Part shown: positions 49,757-58,548 of the stretch, piece by piece
Numbering within the stretch: position 1 is the stretch's first letter
How the letters are laid out: every line of letters starts with the position of its first letter
Origin: Canibacter zhoujuaniae
Lineage (GTDB): Bacteria > Actinomycetota > Actinomycetes > Actinomycetales > Microbacteriaceae
Length of the DNA stretch: 64,000 nucleotides
Assembly: GCF_011752005.1 (NCBI RefSeq)
Contig: NZ_JAAIJZ010000001.1
Location: forward strand, 186,001 to 250,000
Reading direction: 5' to 3'
The notes under the pieces: generated by a model
What the model saw: only the letters and a program-made list of their open reading frames with translations
What the model was told of the DNA's origin: nothing
Database searches by the model: none
Translations under genes and position numbers: made by a program

Positions 49757-51376
49757 TTGAGCATCAAGTCTCGTTTGCGCATGTGGGCGGCACGCAACCT
49801 TTCTGAACAGCAGAAACGACAGATTAGAGAAATCACGAGTCTCGCATTTCTGTCAGATCGCGCGAAAGTTGTTACCGAATTTGGTAAAAAGCACCCGGTG
49901 CACAGTTTTGATGCGTTCAAAAATATTGCCGCCGATCTAGAGTTTTTGCGAGGCACTCTAAAAAAGCACGATATTGAGTGGGCTGAGCTGCCGGCAGATA
50001 AACTGCTGCGCACGAATCTGGTTATCGCTGATCGCGACCTAGAAAAGTTCGTGACAGCCGTGCGGCCGCTCGCAGAAACTGGCGCATGGAGCATTCGCGC
50101 CGTGCTGAAGCAGGGTTTTCAGGTCAGCATCACAAACCAGAGGCTAAAACTAGCAGAAGTGCAGTCTATTATCTGCCGCAGTCATCACTTTGCTCCCTCT
50201 GGCAGGCAGCTTTCTACCGCTGCGGAACAGATTATTGTTGAACCGTGGCGCATCGCATCAGACGGCGAGTTTCGTGCAGACGGAAACACACATCTGCCGG
50301 GCACTTTGATCCGCAAAATACCTTTGCGAAACACCCTATTAGAATACTTAACCCCGGCAGCTTGGCAGCGGGCGCAAGAGCACCCCGAGCATCGTGTGTT
50401 GCATGAGTTTCCGCACATGTATGAGATTACCCAGCCGATTGATGTGGTTTACACGTGGGTTGACGGCAACGATCCCGCCTGGGCTGCCCGCAAACAGGAG
50501 GCACTTGGTGGTGTCGCTAGCGAGAATTTTAACTCCACCGCCTTAAATCAGTCGCGCTTCCAGTCGCGTGACGAACTGCGCTACTCGCTGCGGTCACTGG
50601 AATACTATGCGAGCTGGGTCAACCATATTTACATTGTTACCGACCAGCAGATACCGAGTTGGTTAAACACAGAGCATCCAAAAATTACGGTTGTCGATCA
50701 TAAAGATATTTTTTCGGATCGCAGCAAGCTGCCGGTGTTTAACTCACACGCGATTGAATCGCAGCTGCACCATATTGCAGGGTTGAGCGAACAGTATCTC
50801 TATATGAACGACGACATCGTGTTTATGCGACCGGTGGAGCCGTCCCTGTTTTTCACAGCAAATGGGCTGTCGAAGTATTTCCCCTCCAATGCTTCTCTGG
50901 ATATCGATGAGCCAAGCGCACGGGATATGCCCGTGCTGTCAGCCGCAAAACGAAACAGGCGTCTGCTTGAAGAAAAATACGGGCGCACAGTCACCAACAA
51001 GTTCAAACACACGCCGCACCCGCAACTAAAGTCGGTGCTAGAGCAGTTTGAAGCAGAAAACCCTGAGCTTTTTGCAGCCGTTTCAGCCTCGAAGTTTCGG
51101 CATCCGGAAGACTATTCGATTCCATCAGCTCTCTACCACTACATTGCCTATGCGCAGGGGAGAGCGATTAACAGCGCCGCAATTAAATACGGATATTTAG
51201 ATATTGCAAGCGCTGATGCGGAAGAGAAACTTGCGAGCCTTTCTAAGCATCAGAAGTTGGACGTTCTCTGCCTGAACGACACCGCCACCGAACCGGAACA
51301 AATAGCGCACGTGAACGCAATCATGCATGACTTTCTCGCGGAGCGTTTCCCGCTTAAGAGCTCTTTTGAGGTTTAA
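49757..51376 (+). CDS. Stealth family capsular/exopolysaccharide phosphotransferase
   Basis: 539 residues from TTG 49757, chosen because AGGAG lies 7 nt upstream; a TTG at 49727 lacks a site. All Stealth regions are visible: CR1 IDVVYTWVDGNDPAW, CR2 RDELRYSLRSLEYYASWVNH followed by YIVTD and YLYMNDDIVFMRPV, CR3 around HTPHPQLKSVLEQFE, and CR4 near the C terminus. Stealth enzymes transfer hexose-1-phosphate to make phosphodiester-linked glycans. Together with the TagF-like and GT2 neighbours it points to a phosphate-containing cell-surface polymer. Acceptor and sugar are unknown. Confidence 0.9.
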   Translation: MSIKSRLRMWAARNLSEQQKRQIREITSLAFLSDRAKVVTEFGKKHPVHSFDAFKNIAADLEFLRGTLKKHDIEWAELPADKLLRTNLVIADRDLEKFVTAVRPLAETGAWSIRAVLKQGFQVSITNQRLKLAEVQSIICRSHHFAPSGRQLSTAAEQIIVEPWRIASDGEFRADGNTHLPGTLIRKIPLRNTLLEYLTPAAWQRAQEHPEHRVLHEFPHMYEITQPIDVVYTWVDGNDPAWAARKQEALGGVASENFNSTALNQSRFQSRDELRYSLRSLEYYASWVNHIYIVTDQQIPSWLNTEHPKITVVDHKDIFSDRSKLPVFNSHAIESQLHHIAGLSEQYLYMNDDIVFMRPVEPSLFFTANGLSKYFPSNASLDIDEPSARDMPVLSAAKRNRRLLEEKYGRTVTNKFKHTPHPQLKSVLEQFEAENPELFAAVSASKFRHPEDYSIPSALYHYIAYAQGRAINSAAIKYGYLDIASADAEEKLASLSKHQKLDVLCLNDTATEPEQIAHVNAIMHDFLAERFPLKSSFEV

Positions 51377-51381
51377 CCAAG

Positions 51382-51387
51382 TATTAT
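51382..51387 (+). promoter_or_regulatory. Candidate -10 element for a leaderless DUF3039 transcript
   Basis: TATTAT lies 7 nt before the ATG at 51395; no ribosome-binding site is present in the 18 nt between the two genes. Confidence 0.4.
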
Positions 51388-51394
51388 TAACGAC

Positions 51395-51667
51395 ATGACT
51401 TTCAACAGCAGCACACTAGCTCCGGCCGGCGGCGCAGACGTGCTTGATCGAGAGCTTTCAGAGCTGCTCGAAGAAAAGCAGCTTGAAGACGGCGATCACG
51501 ACCGTTTCTCGCACTATGTGCCAAAAGATAAGATCGTCGAGTCTGCTATCACCGGGAAACCTGTGCGGGCGCTGTGCGGCAAGAAGTGGGTGCCAAACCG
51601 CGATCCTGAAAAATTTCCTGTCTGCGCAGAGTGCAAACATATTTACGAGACTGTAATTAACCCATAA
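51395..51667 (+). CDS. DUF3039 family protein
   Basis: 90 residues matching the small actinobacterial DUF3039 family. The C-terminal half RFSHYVPKDKIVESAITG, then VRALCGKKWVPNRDPEKFPVCAECKHIYE, has Cys at CGK and CAEC, a possible metal site. The N-terminal third is acidic. Function unknown. It starts 19 bp after the Stealth gene with no Shine-Dalgarno but a -10-like TATTAT 7 nt upstream, so a separate leaderless message is likely. It is followed by 138 bp without a gene before the convergent pncB. Confidence 0.85.
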   Translation: MTFNSSTLAPAGGADVLDRELSELLEEKQLEDGDHDRFSHYVPKDKIVESAITGKPVRALCGKKWVPNRDPEKFPVCAECKHIYETVINP

Positions 51668-51805
51668 CTGTTTTATTGGGCAGTCGCTAGCGGCAGAGTG
51701 CGCGTCTTAGGCACTGTCTTGCCCGCTGTCGAATAGTCTGCTCCACGAACAGGCTGCGCCCAATCAGAGGGCTGTCTTAGCGCGACGCCTGCTCTGTGCT
51801 GCAGC

Positions 51806-53131
51806 TTAGTTGCCGATGTATTCGATTTGCAGGGCAGGATCGCCGCGCTGCAAGCTCATCGCGATCAGAGGCAGCTCTTGTAGGCGCTGTGCGTGACGCT
51901 CTCTTGCTGCTTCGAGACCTGCGGCACCAAGGTGCTCTTGATGAATGTTTCCGTCTGTGATGAGGGGGACGGTGATCTGCTCAAGATTTTCACGCCCCGG
52001 CACGCCAGCGGTGTCGGTGCCGTCTTGCGCTTGCACCTCAAACAGTTCTGCAATAGCGCGCCCGTTTTTAAACTCCCGGTAGGCAATTTTCTTACCGCCA
52101 ACCGATCCTTTATTTTCAGATTTTTTAGCAACTGAAACCCACTGACCGTCGTCTCCCTGGCGCGCAACCAGCTTGTAGACCATATTCATTGTGGGGGAAC
52201 CTGAGCCGGTCACAACAGATGTGCCAACACCGAAATTATCTACCGGGCTAGCGGCGAGAGCGGCAATTGTGTGCTCATCCAGATCGTTTGTGACTGTGAT
52301 TTTCGTGTTTTTTGCGCCGAGGGAGTCTAGTAGTTCACGCACCCTGGCAACAACGACCGGCAGATCACCTGAGTCGATGCGCACCGCACCAAGCTCAGGG
52401 CCTGCAATTTCGATTGCGTTTTTTACTCCCTGCTCTATATCGTAGGTGTCTATTAGCAGCGTGGTTTGCGGCCCGAAAGCAGTAATCTGCGCCCGAAAAG
52501 CCTCTTCTTCGCTATCGTGCAAAAGCGTGAATGAGTGGGCTGCTGTGCCCATTGTTGGCAGACCGTAGGTGCGCCCTGCCTCAAGGTTGCTGGTTGCTGA
52601 GAAGCCCGCCAAATATGCTGCGCGTGCGGCATACACGGCGTTAATCTCACTTGTGCGACGTGAGCCCATTTCGGCCAGCGGTTTACCTTTTGCGGCTGTG
52701 TGCATACGAGATGCTGCCGTTGCGACGGCTGAATCGTAGTTCAGAATGCTTAATGCGAGCGTCTCAAGCACAACGCCCTCGGCAAAAGTTGATTCTACGG
52801 TTAAAAGTGGTGAGCCAGGAAAGAACACCTCACCCTCTGCATAACCGGTTATATTTCCGTTAAATCGGTAGTTTGCGAGCCAGTCGAGAGTTTCACTGTG
52901 CAGAAAGTCTCTGTCACGCAACCAGTTCAGCTCAGCATCGGTGTAGCGGAAGTTTTCAATTGCTGTTAGGAGCCTGCCCGTGCCCGCAAGCACACCGTAT
53001 TTTCGTGCACCCGAAAGTCTGCGGGTGAAGAGTTCGAAAACACTTTTACGGTGCGCTGTGCCTGAACGCAGAGCGGCGTCAACCATTGTGAGTTCGTAGT
53101 GGTCTGTGTGGAATGCTGTCGATTTGCTCAC
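51806..53131 (-). CDS. pncB: Nicotinate phosphoribosyltransferase
   Basis: 441 residues. The enzyme joins nicotinate and PRPP to make nicotinate mononucleotide in NAD salvage. The N-terminal TDHYELTMVDAAL and FELFTRRL, the EMGSRRTSEINAV motif, LIDTYDIEQGV, and the phosphate site RIDSGDLPVV are typical of actinobacterial and plant-type PncB. Length is as expected. A His in GTAAHSFTLL fits the autophosphorylated residue. ATG start at 53131 (MSKSTAFHTDHYELTM). It is likely monocistronic, between convergent DUF3039 and the same-strand MmcQ gene. Confidence 0.93.
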   Translation of the reverse strand: MSKSTAFHTDHYELTMVDAALRSGTAHRKSVFELFTRRLSGARKYGVLAGTGRLLTAIENFRYTDAELNWLRDRDFLHSETLDWLANYRFNGNITGYAEGEVFFPGSPLLTVESTFAEGVVLETLALSILNYDSAVATAASRMHTAAKGKPLAEMGSRRTSEINAVYAARAAYLAGFSATSNLEAGRTYGLPTMGTAAHSFTLLHDSEEEAFRAQITAFGPQTTLLIDTYDIEQGVKNAIEIAGPELGAVRIDSGDLPVVVARVRELLDSLGAKNTKITVTNDLDEHTIAALAASPVDNFGVGTSVVTGSGSPTMNMVYKLVARQGDDGQWVSVAKKSENKGSVGGKKIAYREFKNGRAIAELFEVQAQDGTDTAGVPGRENLEQITVPLITDGNIHQEHLGAAGLEAARERHAQRLQELPLIAMSLQRGDPALQIEYIGN

Positions 53132-53178
53132 AGTTCTAAGTCTAGTGTCGCTTATGTAAACTCGCGCTTAAATCCCGC

Positions 53179-53568
53179 TTAAACTCCCGCGACTTTTGAT
53201 CGCATATTGCCAACCAGGTAGGGTCGTTTCGCTTTCGGTAACCCGGCGACGATCAGCGCGTAGGAGTCGGCTATCAACTCGGAGAGGAACTGAGAGTCAA
53301 TGTCTTCACCGGCGGTGATTGTAATCCAGTGGGTCTTGTTCATGTGGTAACCCGGGCCAATCGAAGCATATGCCTCGCGCAATGCGATTACATCACTCGG
53401 GTCTGCTTTGACATTGATCAACTGGCGACCGTGTAGTTCGGTGGCGACCATGAACCACTTGCCAGCTACCCGTACTGCGGTCCAGCCTGGAGCATACTCT
53501 CGCTCCTGTGCTCCAGGCAACTCCAACGCATGACGCATAGCCGTTTGATATAGCTGCACATCGTCCAT
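53179..53568 (-). CDS. MmcQ/YjbR family protein
   Basis: About 129 residues of the MmcQ/YjbR family, whose fold is a CyaY-like double-wing DNA-binding domain. Visible: WTAVRVAGKWFMVATE, LINVKADPSDVIALREAY, GYHMNKTHWITI and LIADSYALIVAGLPKAKR. Start at ATG 53568 with AGGA upstream; the open frame reaches a further ATG 60 bp earlier with no site. Cellular role not established. It lies 47 bp upstream of pncB on the same strand and may be co-transcribed with it. Confidence 0.82.
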   Translation of the reverse strand: MDDVQLYQTAMRHALELPGAQEREYAPGWTAVRVAGKWFMVATELHGRQLINVKADPSDVIALREAYASIGPGYHMNKTHWITITAGEDIDSQFLSELIADSYALIVAGLPKAKRPYLVGNMRSKVAGV

Positions 53569-53707
53569 ACCCACAATCCTAAATCCTGCGGAGGTGCCGT
53601 TGAGTTTGTTTAACTGGCTACGCGCCACAAACTTTACAACACTTATATGATGCAGTAAACAGAAATACCTAAAAATAAAGCAAAAGACACATATTAGGAT
53701 TGAATTT

Positions 53708-54031
53708 GTGGATGACGAAGAACGCGGAGATTTTGAGCGCGAAGCTGAGCAAGCGCTGTTTCGTGAATACCGTGACGTGGTAGGGCAGTTTAGATACGCC
53801 GTCGAGACAGATCGCCGCTTCTACCTCGCCAATGAAGTTGAGGTTATAGAGCACGAGCGAGGCACGCAGGTGCATTTTGAGCTTAATCTGCGCGATGTTT
53901 GGGTGTGGGATATTTATCGCCCTGACCGCTTTGTGAAAAATGCGCGCGTGCTAACATTCCGTGATCTAAACATTGAAGAGCTCAATCATCAAGAGCTGCA
54001 GCTGCCTGACGCTCTCGCCTTTGAAGAATAA
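53708..54031 (+). CDS. DUF2469 family protein (Rv2901c-like)
   Basis: 107 residues of the strongly conserved actinobacterial DUF2469 family: EAEQALFREYRDVVGQFRYAVETDR, with VWVWDIYRPDRFV near the C terminus. (Split for length: EAEQALFREYRDVVGQ and FRYAVETDRRF.) Function unknown. In mycobacteria the same family precedes yraN-comM-dprA, as here. The GTG start lies 7 nt after TAGGAT (53695-53700), so it could be a leaderless message; the same bases also contain AGGA, a weak ribosome site. A small hairpin terminator follows. Confidence 0.9.
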   Translation: MDDEERGDFEREAEQALFREYRDVVGQFRYAVETDRRFYLANEVEVIEHERGTQVHFELNLRDVWVWDIYRPDRFVKNARVLTFRDLNIEELNHQELQLPDALAFEE

Positions 54032-54046
54032 CTAGCATCGCCAAAA

Positions 54047-54070
54047 GCGTGAGCACACGCCCTATTTTTT
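54047..54070 (+). terminator. Short hairpin terminator after the DUF2469 gene
   Basis: GCGTG-AGCA-CACGC (54047-54060) followed by CCTATTTTTT. A 5-bp stem and six T make a modest intrinsic terminator. Confidence 0.5.
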
Positions 54071-54193
54071 AAAAAAAGAGCGCATTTAATAGCCCGTTTG
54101 TAACAGGGGAGGCTAACGAATGTTATCCCCAGATTTTTACGTAATCTAAATTTCTACAACCTGCCACATCGATGCTTGTTGTGGAGGTAGAAA

Positions 54194-54658
54194 ATGTTGA
54201 TTACAAGCGCAGAAAAGCTTGCGGATCGGGCTGAAAAACCTGCATCTGTGCCGCGCTCCGGCAGCTGGTGTACCCACGAGAAAAAACACCTGATCGGGCA
54301 GCTGAAGCAGTGTCTTGGGGCGCAGGGTGAAGAGCATGTTGCCCGCCACTGCGTTGCAAAAGGGTATCGCGTGCTCGCACGCAACTGGCGAGCTGCGCAC
54401 GGCGAGATTGATTTAATTGTGCAAGACGGTCGCACAGTTGTCGCTGTTGAAGTAAAAACACGTTCCGGTGTTGGGCTTGGGAGCCCGTTTCATGCGATCA
54501 CTCCGCGCAAACTGCAGAGACTGCAGAGTCTGCTTTTGCAGTGGATGCAGGTTAACGGCTATGCGCACTATCGTGCACGCGTTGATGCGGCAGCGGTGCT
54601 TATGCGACCCGGTCAAAAGATTGCGCTCGAATATTTGAAAGCAGCAACTCATGGATAG
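54194..54658 (+). CDS. yraN: YraN family endonuclease-like protein (UPF0102)
   Basis: 154 residues with the Holliday-junction-resolvase-like fold. The conserved core is EEHVARHCVAKGYRVLARNW, GEIDLIVQD and VVAVEVKTRSGVG (PD-(D/E)xK-type Asp and Glu-x-Lys). The first 35 residues before the core are longer than usual; ATG 54194 is kept because GGAGGT lies 6-7 nt upstream. Activity on DNA is unproven in this family. The stop overlaps the comM start by 8 bp, in the usual yraN-comM-dprA operon. Confidence 0.9.
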   Translation: MLITSAEKLADRAEKPASVPRSGSWCTHEKKHLIGQLKQCLGAQGEEHVARHCVAKGYRVLARNWRAAHGEIDLIVQDGRTVVAVEVKTRSGVGLGSPFHAITPRKLQRLQSLLLQWMQVNGYAHYRARVDAAAVLMRPGQKIALEYLKAATHG

Positions 54659-56186
54659 AGTCGCCCGGGTCACAACTATTGCACTCTCAGGAGTGTCTGG
54701 CACGCCGGTCACGGTGGAAACCGCAGTCACAAACCAGCTGCCCGGAATTGCGATTATTGGCCTGCCGGACACCGCGCTTGCAGAAGCAAAACTACGGGTG
54801 AAACTGGCCTGCGCACAGGCGGGTTACCCGTTAAAAGACCAGTTCATAACAGTTAATTTATCGCCGGCAGCGCTACCGAAGCACGGCTCAGCTTTTGATT
54901 TGGGTATCGCGATTGCCTGTATGAGTGCGTGTAAATATTTGCCCAAACTCACCGGTAAAACCTGTGCGTATATTGGAGAGTTGAGCCTCGACGGTGAACT
55001 GCGCCGCCCCAACGGTTTGCTCAGTGCCGTGCGGGCGGCTAGAGAGCACGGCTATCAGCAGGTGATGGTTCCTGCGGTGGGAGCGGTTGAGGCTGCTTTA
55101 GTGCCAAACATCACAGTAATCGCTGTGCAGAATCTGGCTGGGGCAGTGAACTGGCACCACGGTAAACCTGCAGGGTGGTTTATACAGAGCCCCGCCGATA
55201 GCAGCGAGACGCCACACCAACAGAGTGAAATACTGCCAGACCTAGCCGAAATTATTGGCCAGCCAGAAGCGGTTGAGGCTTTGCAGATTGCGGCGGCAGG
55301 CAGACACAATATGGCGATGATCGGCCCACCCGGTGTCGGGAAGACAATGATTGCCTCGGCGCTGCCCGGAATTCTGCCAGAGCTTGAAGATATCGCTGCC
55401 TTAGAAACAAGCTGTGTGGCATCACTCGCAGACACTCCAATTGTGCAGCTGTGTCGACTGCCTCCGTTTGAAGCACCACACCACTCTGCAACCAGTGCAG
55501 CGATTTTGGGTGGGGGTAGCGGCAGGCTGGTTCCCGGCGCTATCACCCGTGCGCACAACGGAGTGCTTTTTCTAGATGAAGCACCAGAGTTTAATCGCGG
55601 TGTGCTTGACGCTTTACGGCAGCCACTTGAACAGGGTGAAATTAAACTGCAGCGCGCCCACAGCAGCGCAGCGTTCCCCGCAAAGTTTCAACTTTTGTTA
55701 GCGGCAAACCCCTGCCCGTGCGGTTTTGCTTATTCGCTCAACCCAAAGCAGGTTTGCACCTGCCCGCCAGCAAAAGTTATTAGATATTTAAACAAAATAT
55801 CCGGCCCGCTGCGCGACCGAATAGACCTGACAGTAAAGCTCAACCCGGTGATTAGCTCCGTCGCCGATAAAAGCCTTGCAGTGAGCACAAAAACCGCGAA
55901 ACAGCGAGTGCAAACAGCGCGGCAGCGACAGCGAGACAGATATCAAAACTGTGCTTGGAGCCTGAACTCTGAAACACCCGGAGTGTGGCTTAGAGACCCA
56001 GAAAACAAACCAAGCAGACAGGCGCTAGCCATCCTCGACCAGTCGCTAGCGAACGGGGCTCTTAGTCTGCGCGGATACGACCGTGTGCTCAGAGTCGCTT
56101 GGACAATTGCAGATCTCGCCGAAAAAGCTAAACCCGAACGTGAAGAAATCACACAAGCCCTGCTACTGAGAGGAAACCAGCGATGA
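54651..56186 (+). CDS. comM: ComM/YifB-type AAA+ ATPase (magnesium-chelatase-like)
   Basis: 511 residues. The N-terminal Lon/S5-like domain (about 1-165, VTTIALSGVSGTPVTVE and IIGLPDTALAEA) is followed by the AAA+ domain: GPPGVGKTMIASALPG (Walker A), LFLDEAPEF (Walker B) and LLLAANPCPCGF (sensor 1). Four Cys (NPCPCG and VCTCPP) suggest zinc binding. The C-terminal helical domain ends in the usual RVLRVAWTIADL. ComM is a branch-migration helicase that aids natural transformation. It overlaps both neighbours by 4-8 bp. Confidence 0.92.
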   Translation: MDRVARVTTIALSGVSGTPVTVETAVTNQLPGIAIIGLPDTALAEAKLRVKLACAQAGYPLKDQFITVNLSPAALPKHGSAFDLGIAIACMSACKYLPKLTGKTCAYIGELSLDGELRRPNGLLSAVRAAREHGYQQVMVPAVGAVEAALVPNITVIAVQNLAGAVNWHHGKPAGWFIQSPADSSETPHQQSEILPDLAEIIGQPEAVEALQIAAAGRHNMAMIGPPGVGKTMIASALPGILPELEDIAALETSCVASLADTPIVQLCRLPPFEAPHHSATSAAILGGGSGRLVPGAITRAHNGVLFLDEAPEFNRGVLDALRQPLEQGEIKLQRAHSSAAFPAKFQLLLAANPCPCGFAYSLNPKQVCTCPPAKVIRYLNKISGPLRDRIDLTVKLNPVISSVADKSLAVSTKTAKQRVQTARQRQRDRYQNCAWSLNSETPGVWLRDPENKPSRQALAILDQSLANGALSLRGYDRVLRVAWTIADLAEKAKPEREEITQALLLRGNQR

Positions 56187-57445
56187 CAAACAGCCCGCCG
56201 CAGCTAAAAGATATGCTTCCAGCAGTGCAGGATCTATTGCACCGGGTAATAACCGGGGCAGATGCCGACAGCTCTAAAACAATACCGCTTGAAACACAGC
56301 AAGAGGTGCTGAGCCGTATTGCCTGGAATGCTTTAACCGAGCCCAATGAATACATTAGCCGCACACTCATCGATAACTACAGCGGCAGCGCGGCACTCAC
56401 AGTGCTGCAGAGCGACAACACCGCACATGAAATTAATCAGCTCCTGGATGCAGCAGGCATCACTGTGACACAGCAGCTAGCGCAGAAAGCTATTGAAAGA
56501 TGGCAGGCCAGGCTAATGGAGCGAAACCTCTTAGAGCTTGTGCGCGACACTCTACAAACAGCGGTAAAAACGGGTCTGCGGGTGCTCACACCGCAACTGC
56601 CCGGCTGGCCGGAAAAGCTCAGCGCACTCGGCGAAAATCAACCAATACTGTTATGGACAAAAGGCGACATTGAAACCATCAAACACAGGTTTATCGCAGT
56701 AGTTGGCGCCAGGGCACTAACACCCTACGGTGAAACCGTTACAAACTATTTCACCGAGTATCTGTGCAAACAAAATCTTGGCATTATTTCAGGCGGAGCA
56801 TACGGAGCAGACGGCCTCGCACACCGCATAGCACTCAATCATAAGACACCCACAATAGCAGTGCTGGCAGGCGGAATAGACCGCCCATACCCGAGCGGAC
56901 ACACAGAACTCTTTCGCAAAATTGTGGACACTGGAAACCTGATAGTAACCGAAGCAGCCCCCGGATCCGCCCCCACAAGATGGCGCTTTCTACTGCGAAA
57001 CCGCTTAATCGCCGCTCTCAGTGAAGGAGTGTTGGTAACAGAAGCAGGAATGCGATCAGGATCAATCAACACAGCCAACCACGCAGCAGAACTCGGAATT
57101 CCACTCGGCGCAATACCCGGCAGCGTTATGCTCGGCTCAAGCGCAGGGGCGCACCAACTAATACGCGACCATAAAGCAGAGCTGATTGCCAACACCACAC
57201 AACTCGATGAGCTGCTGCACCTTCAAGAAACAACCGACAGCACAGAAAACACAAGAAACATTGCCCACCTCCTAGTGCTCGACGCCCTCCCCCTAACAAA
57301 AAGCGCAGCAGTGGAACAGATTGCCAGTAGGGCAGGAATCAGCCATAAAGAATGCACCGGCATTCTCGCAGAGCTAGAACTTCTTGGAAAAGTCACACAA
57401 GAACACGGAAAATGGCCACCACACTGGCGCCTAGTCAGAGAGTAG
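56183..57445 (+). CDS. dprA: DNA-processing protein DprA
   Basis: 420 residues. A N-terminal SAM-like helical part is followed by the Rossmann-type DprA domain with FIAVVGARALTPYGE, IISGGAYGADGLAHRIAL, VLAGGIDRPYP and LVTEAGMRSGSINTANHA, and a C-terminal winged-helix domain (about 365-415). DprA loads RecA on incoming single-stranded DNA during transformation. The gene overlaps comM by 4 bp. No comEA/comEC is in the window, so competence cannot be judged from here; dprA is also kept in non-competent actinobacteria. Confidence 0.92.
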   Translation: MTNSPPQLKDMLPAVQDLLHRVITGADADSSKTIPLETQQEVLSRIAWNALTEPNEYISRTLIDNYSGSAALTVLQSDNTAHEINQLLDAAGITVTQQLAQKAIERWQARLMERNLLELVRDTLQTAVKTGLRVLTPQLPGWPEKLSALGENQPILLWTKGDIETIKHRFIAVVGARALTPYGETVTNYFTEYLCKQNLGIISGGAYGADGLAHRIALNHKTPTIAVLAGGIDRPYPSGHTELFRKIVDTGNLIVTEAAPGSAPTRWRFLLRNRLIAALSEGVLVTEAGMRSGSINTANHAAELGIPLGAIPGSVMLGSSAGAHQLIRDHKAELIANTTQLDELLHLQETTDSTENTRNIAHLLVLDALPLTKSAAVEQIASRAGISHKECTGILAELELLGKVTQEHGKWPPHWRLVRE

Positions 57446-57499
57446 GCTATAAAACGCAGAGCCGGATAGCGTCAGACCGCTTGCAAAGAGAGGAAGCAG

Positions 57500-58426
57500 A
57501 TGCGCCTAACTCAAGCGATATCCCAGTTTTTGCAAACCGTCGAGCACCAATACGGTTACTCAGCACACACAGTGCGCGCCTACCAAAACGACCTAGACAG
57601 ATTTGCGGCACATCTTAAAACAAAACACGCACAGACACTCGAAAACGTTGCAACCATCACACTAGAAATAATGCGAGACTGGCTTTGGGAGCTACAAGAA
57701 CAGGGTAAAAGCACCGCAACCATCAGTCGCAACATCGCAACACTAAAGTCATTCGGCAAATGGCTCGAAGAGCGAGAACTAGTCGAAATCAACCCAGCCA
57801 CCAGACTGAACACACCCAAAAAACAGCACACCCTGCCGCGAGTCATAGGCGAAAAACAGATAGAAAACCTGCTTATAAACCTGAGACAGGCGGCGCTCGC
57901 AGGCGAGGCTGCTGCGCAACGTGATTACGCGATCCTTGAACTGTTATACGCTAGCGCTATTCGCGTGTCTGAGCTGGTGGGTCTAACAGACAGCGATATC
58001 AATTTAGCGGAATATACTCTGCGGGTCACAGGCAAAGGGAATAAGCAGCGGATAGTGCCGTTTGGCAAACCCGCTGCCGCAGCCTTAAAACTGTATCTCG
58101 AAGCGGGGCGTTTGCAGTTAGCCTCTAAAAATTCAGCCGGCTTAGCAAGCAGCAATATATTTCTTGGCAATCGTGGGGGAGCGCTCAGCTCGTCAGGTGT
58201 TTATCGCATCGTGGCGAAGCATCTTAAAAGCCTGCCCGGCGGTGGCCCGCAGGGGCCGCACACACTGCGCCACTCTGCCGCCACACACCTTTTAAATGGC
58301 GGAGCTGAGTTGCGTATTGTGCAGGAGATGCTGGGGCACTCTAACCTTGCCAGCACACAAATATATACGCATGTGTCGACAGAGCGGCTTGCACAAACTT
58401 TTAAGCAGGCGCACCCGCGAGCGTGA
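57500..58426 (+). CDS. xerC: Tyrosine recombinase XerC
   Basis: 308 residues, the normal XerC/D length. The N-terminal SAM-like DNA-binding domain (7-95) has FLQTVEHQYGYSAHTVRAYQND-type sequence, here split FLQTVEHQYGYSAHTV. The catalytic domain shows the full set: Arg in YASAIRVSELVGL, Lys in GKGNKQRIVPFG, HTLRHSAATHLL (His, Arg), LGHSNLASTQIYTHV (His, Tyr). It resolves chromosome dimers at dif. ATG with AGAGAGGAAG upstream. Its position next to dprA is typical for the species group, so it is the housekeeping enzyme and not a phage integrase. A degenerate tandem array begins at its stop codon. Confidence 0.92.
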   Translation: MRLTQAISQFLQTVEHQYGYSAHTVRAYQNDLDRFAAHLKTKHAQTLENVATITLEIMRDWLWELQEQGKSTATISRNIATLKSFGKWLEERELVEINPATRLNTPKKQHTLPRVIGEKQIENLLINLRQAALAGEAAAQRDYAILELLYASAIRVSELVGLTDSDINLAEYTLRVTGKGNKQRIVPFGKPAAAALKLYLEAGRLQLASKNSAGLASSNIFLGNRGGALSSSGVYRIVAKHLKSLPGGGPQGPHTLRHSAATHLLNGGAELRIVQEMLGHSNLASTQIYTHVSTERLAQTFKQAHPRA

Positions 58427-58540
58427 TTATCCCGCAGGCTCTGATACCTCTCAGAATCTGACTGTCTCCCCGAGACTGAGTATCTTTCCGAGCCTGATAC
58501 CTCTCAGAGCGTGATTATCCGCCCGAGAGTGACTATGCGC
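58419..58540 (+). repeat. Degenerate tandem array of seven 17/18-bp units at the xerC 3' end
   Basis: Units start at 58419, 58437, 58454, 58472, 58490, 58507 and 58525. The consensus is about GAGNNTGANTATCTNNCC; units 2 and 5 share CTGATACCTCTCA, and units 1 and 6 share GAGCGTGATTATCC. The first unit contains the last codons and stop of xerC. The array fills most of the gap to the convergent M23 gene. No stable hairpin was recognised in the units. Confidence 0.75.
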
Positions 58541-58548
58541 ACCGTAGG

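Noticed and set aside
57500..58426. xerC as a possible island or phage integrase
   Set aside because: It lies in the conserved dprA-xerC-rpsB region, far from the island, and has normal XerC length and motifs.
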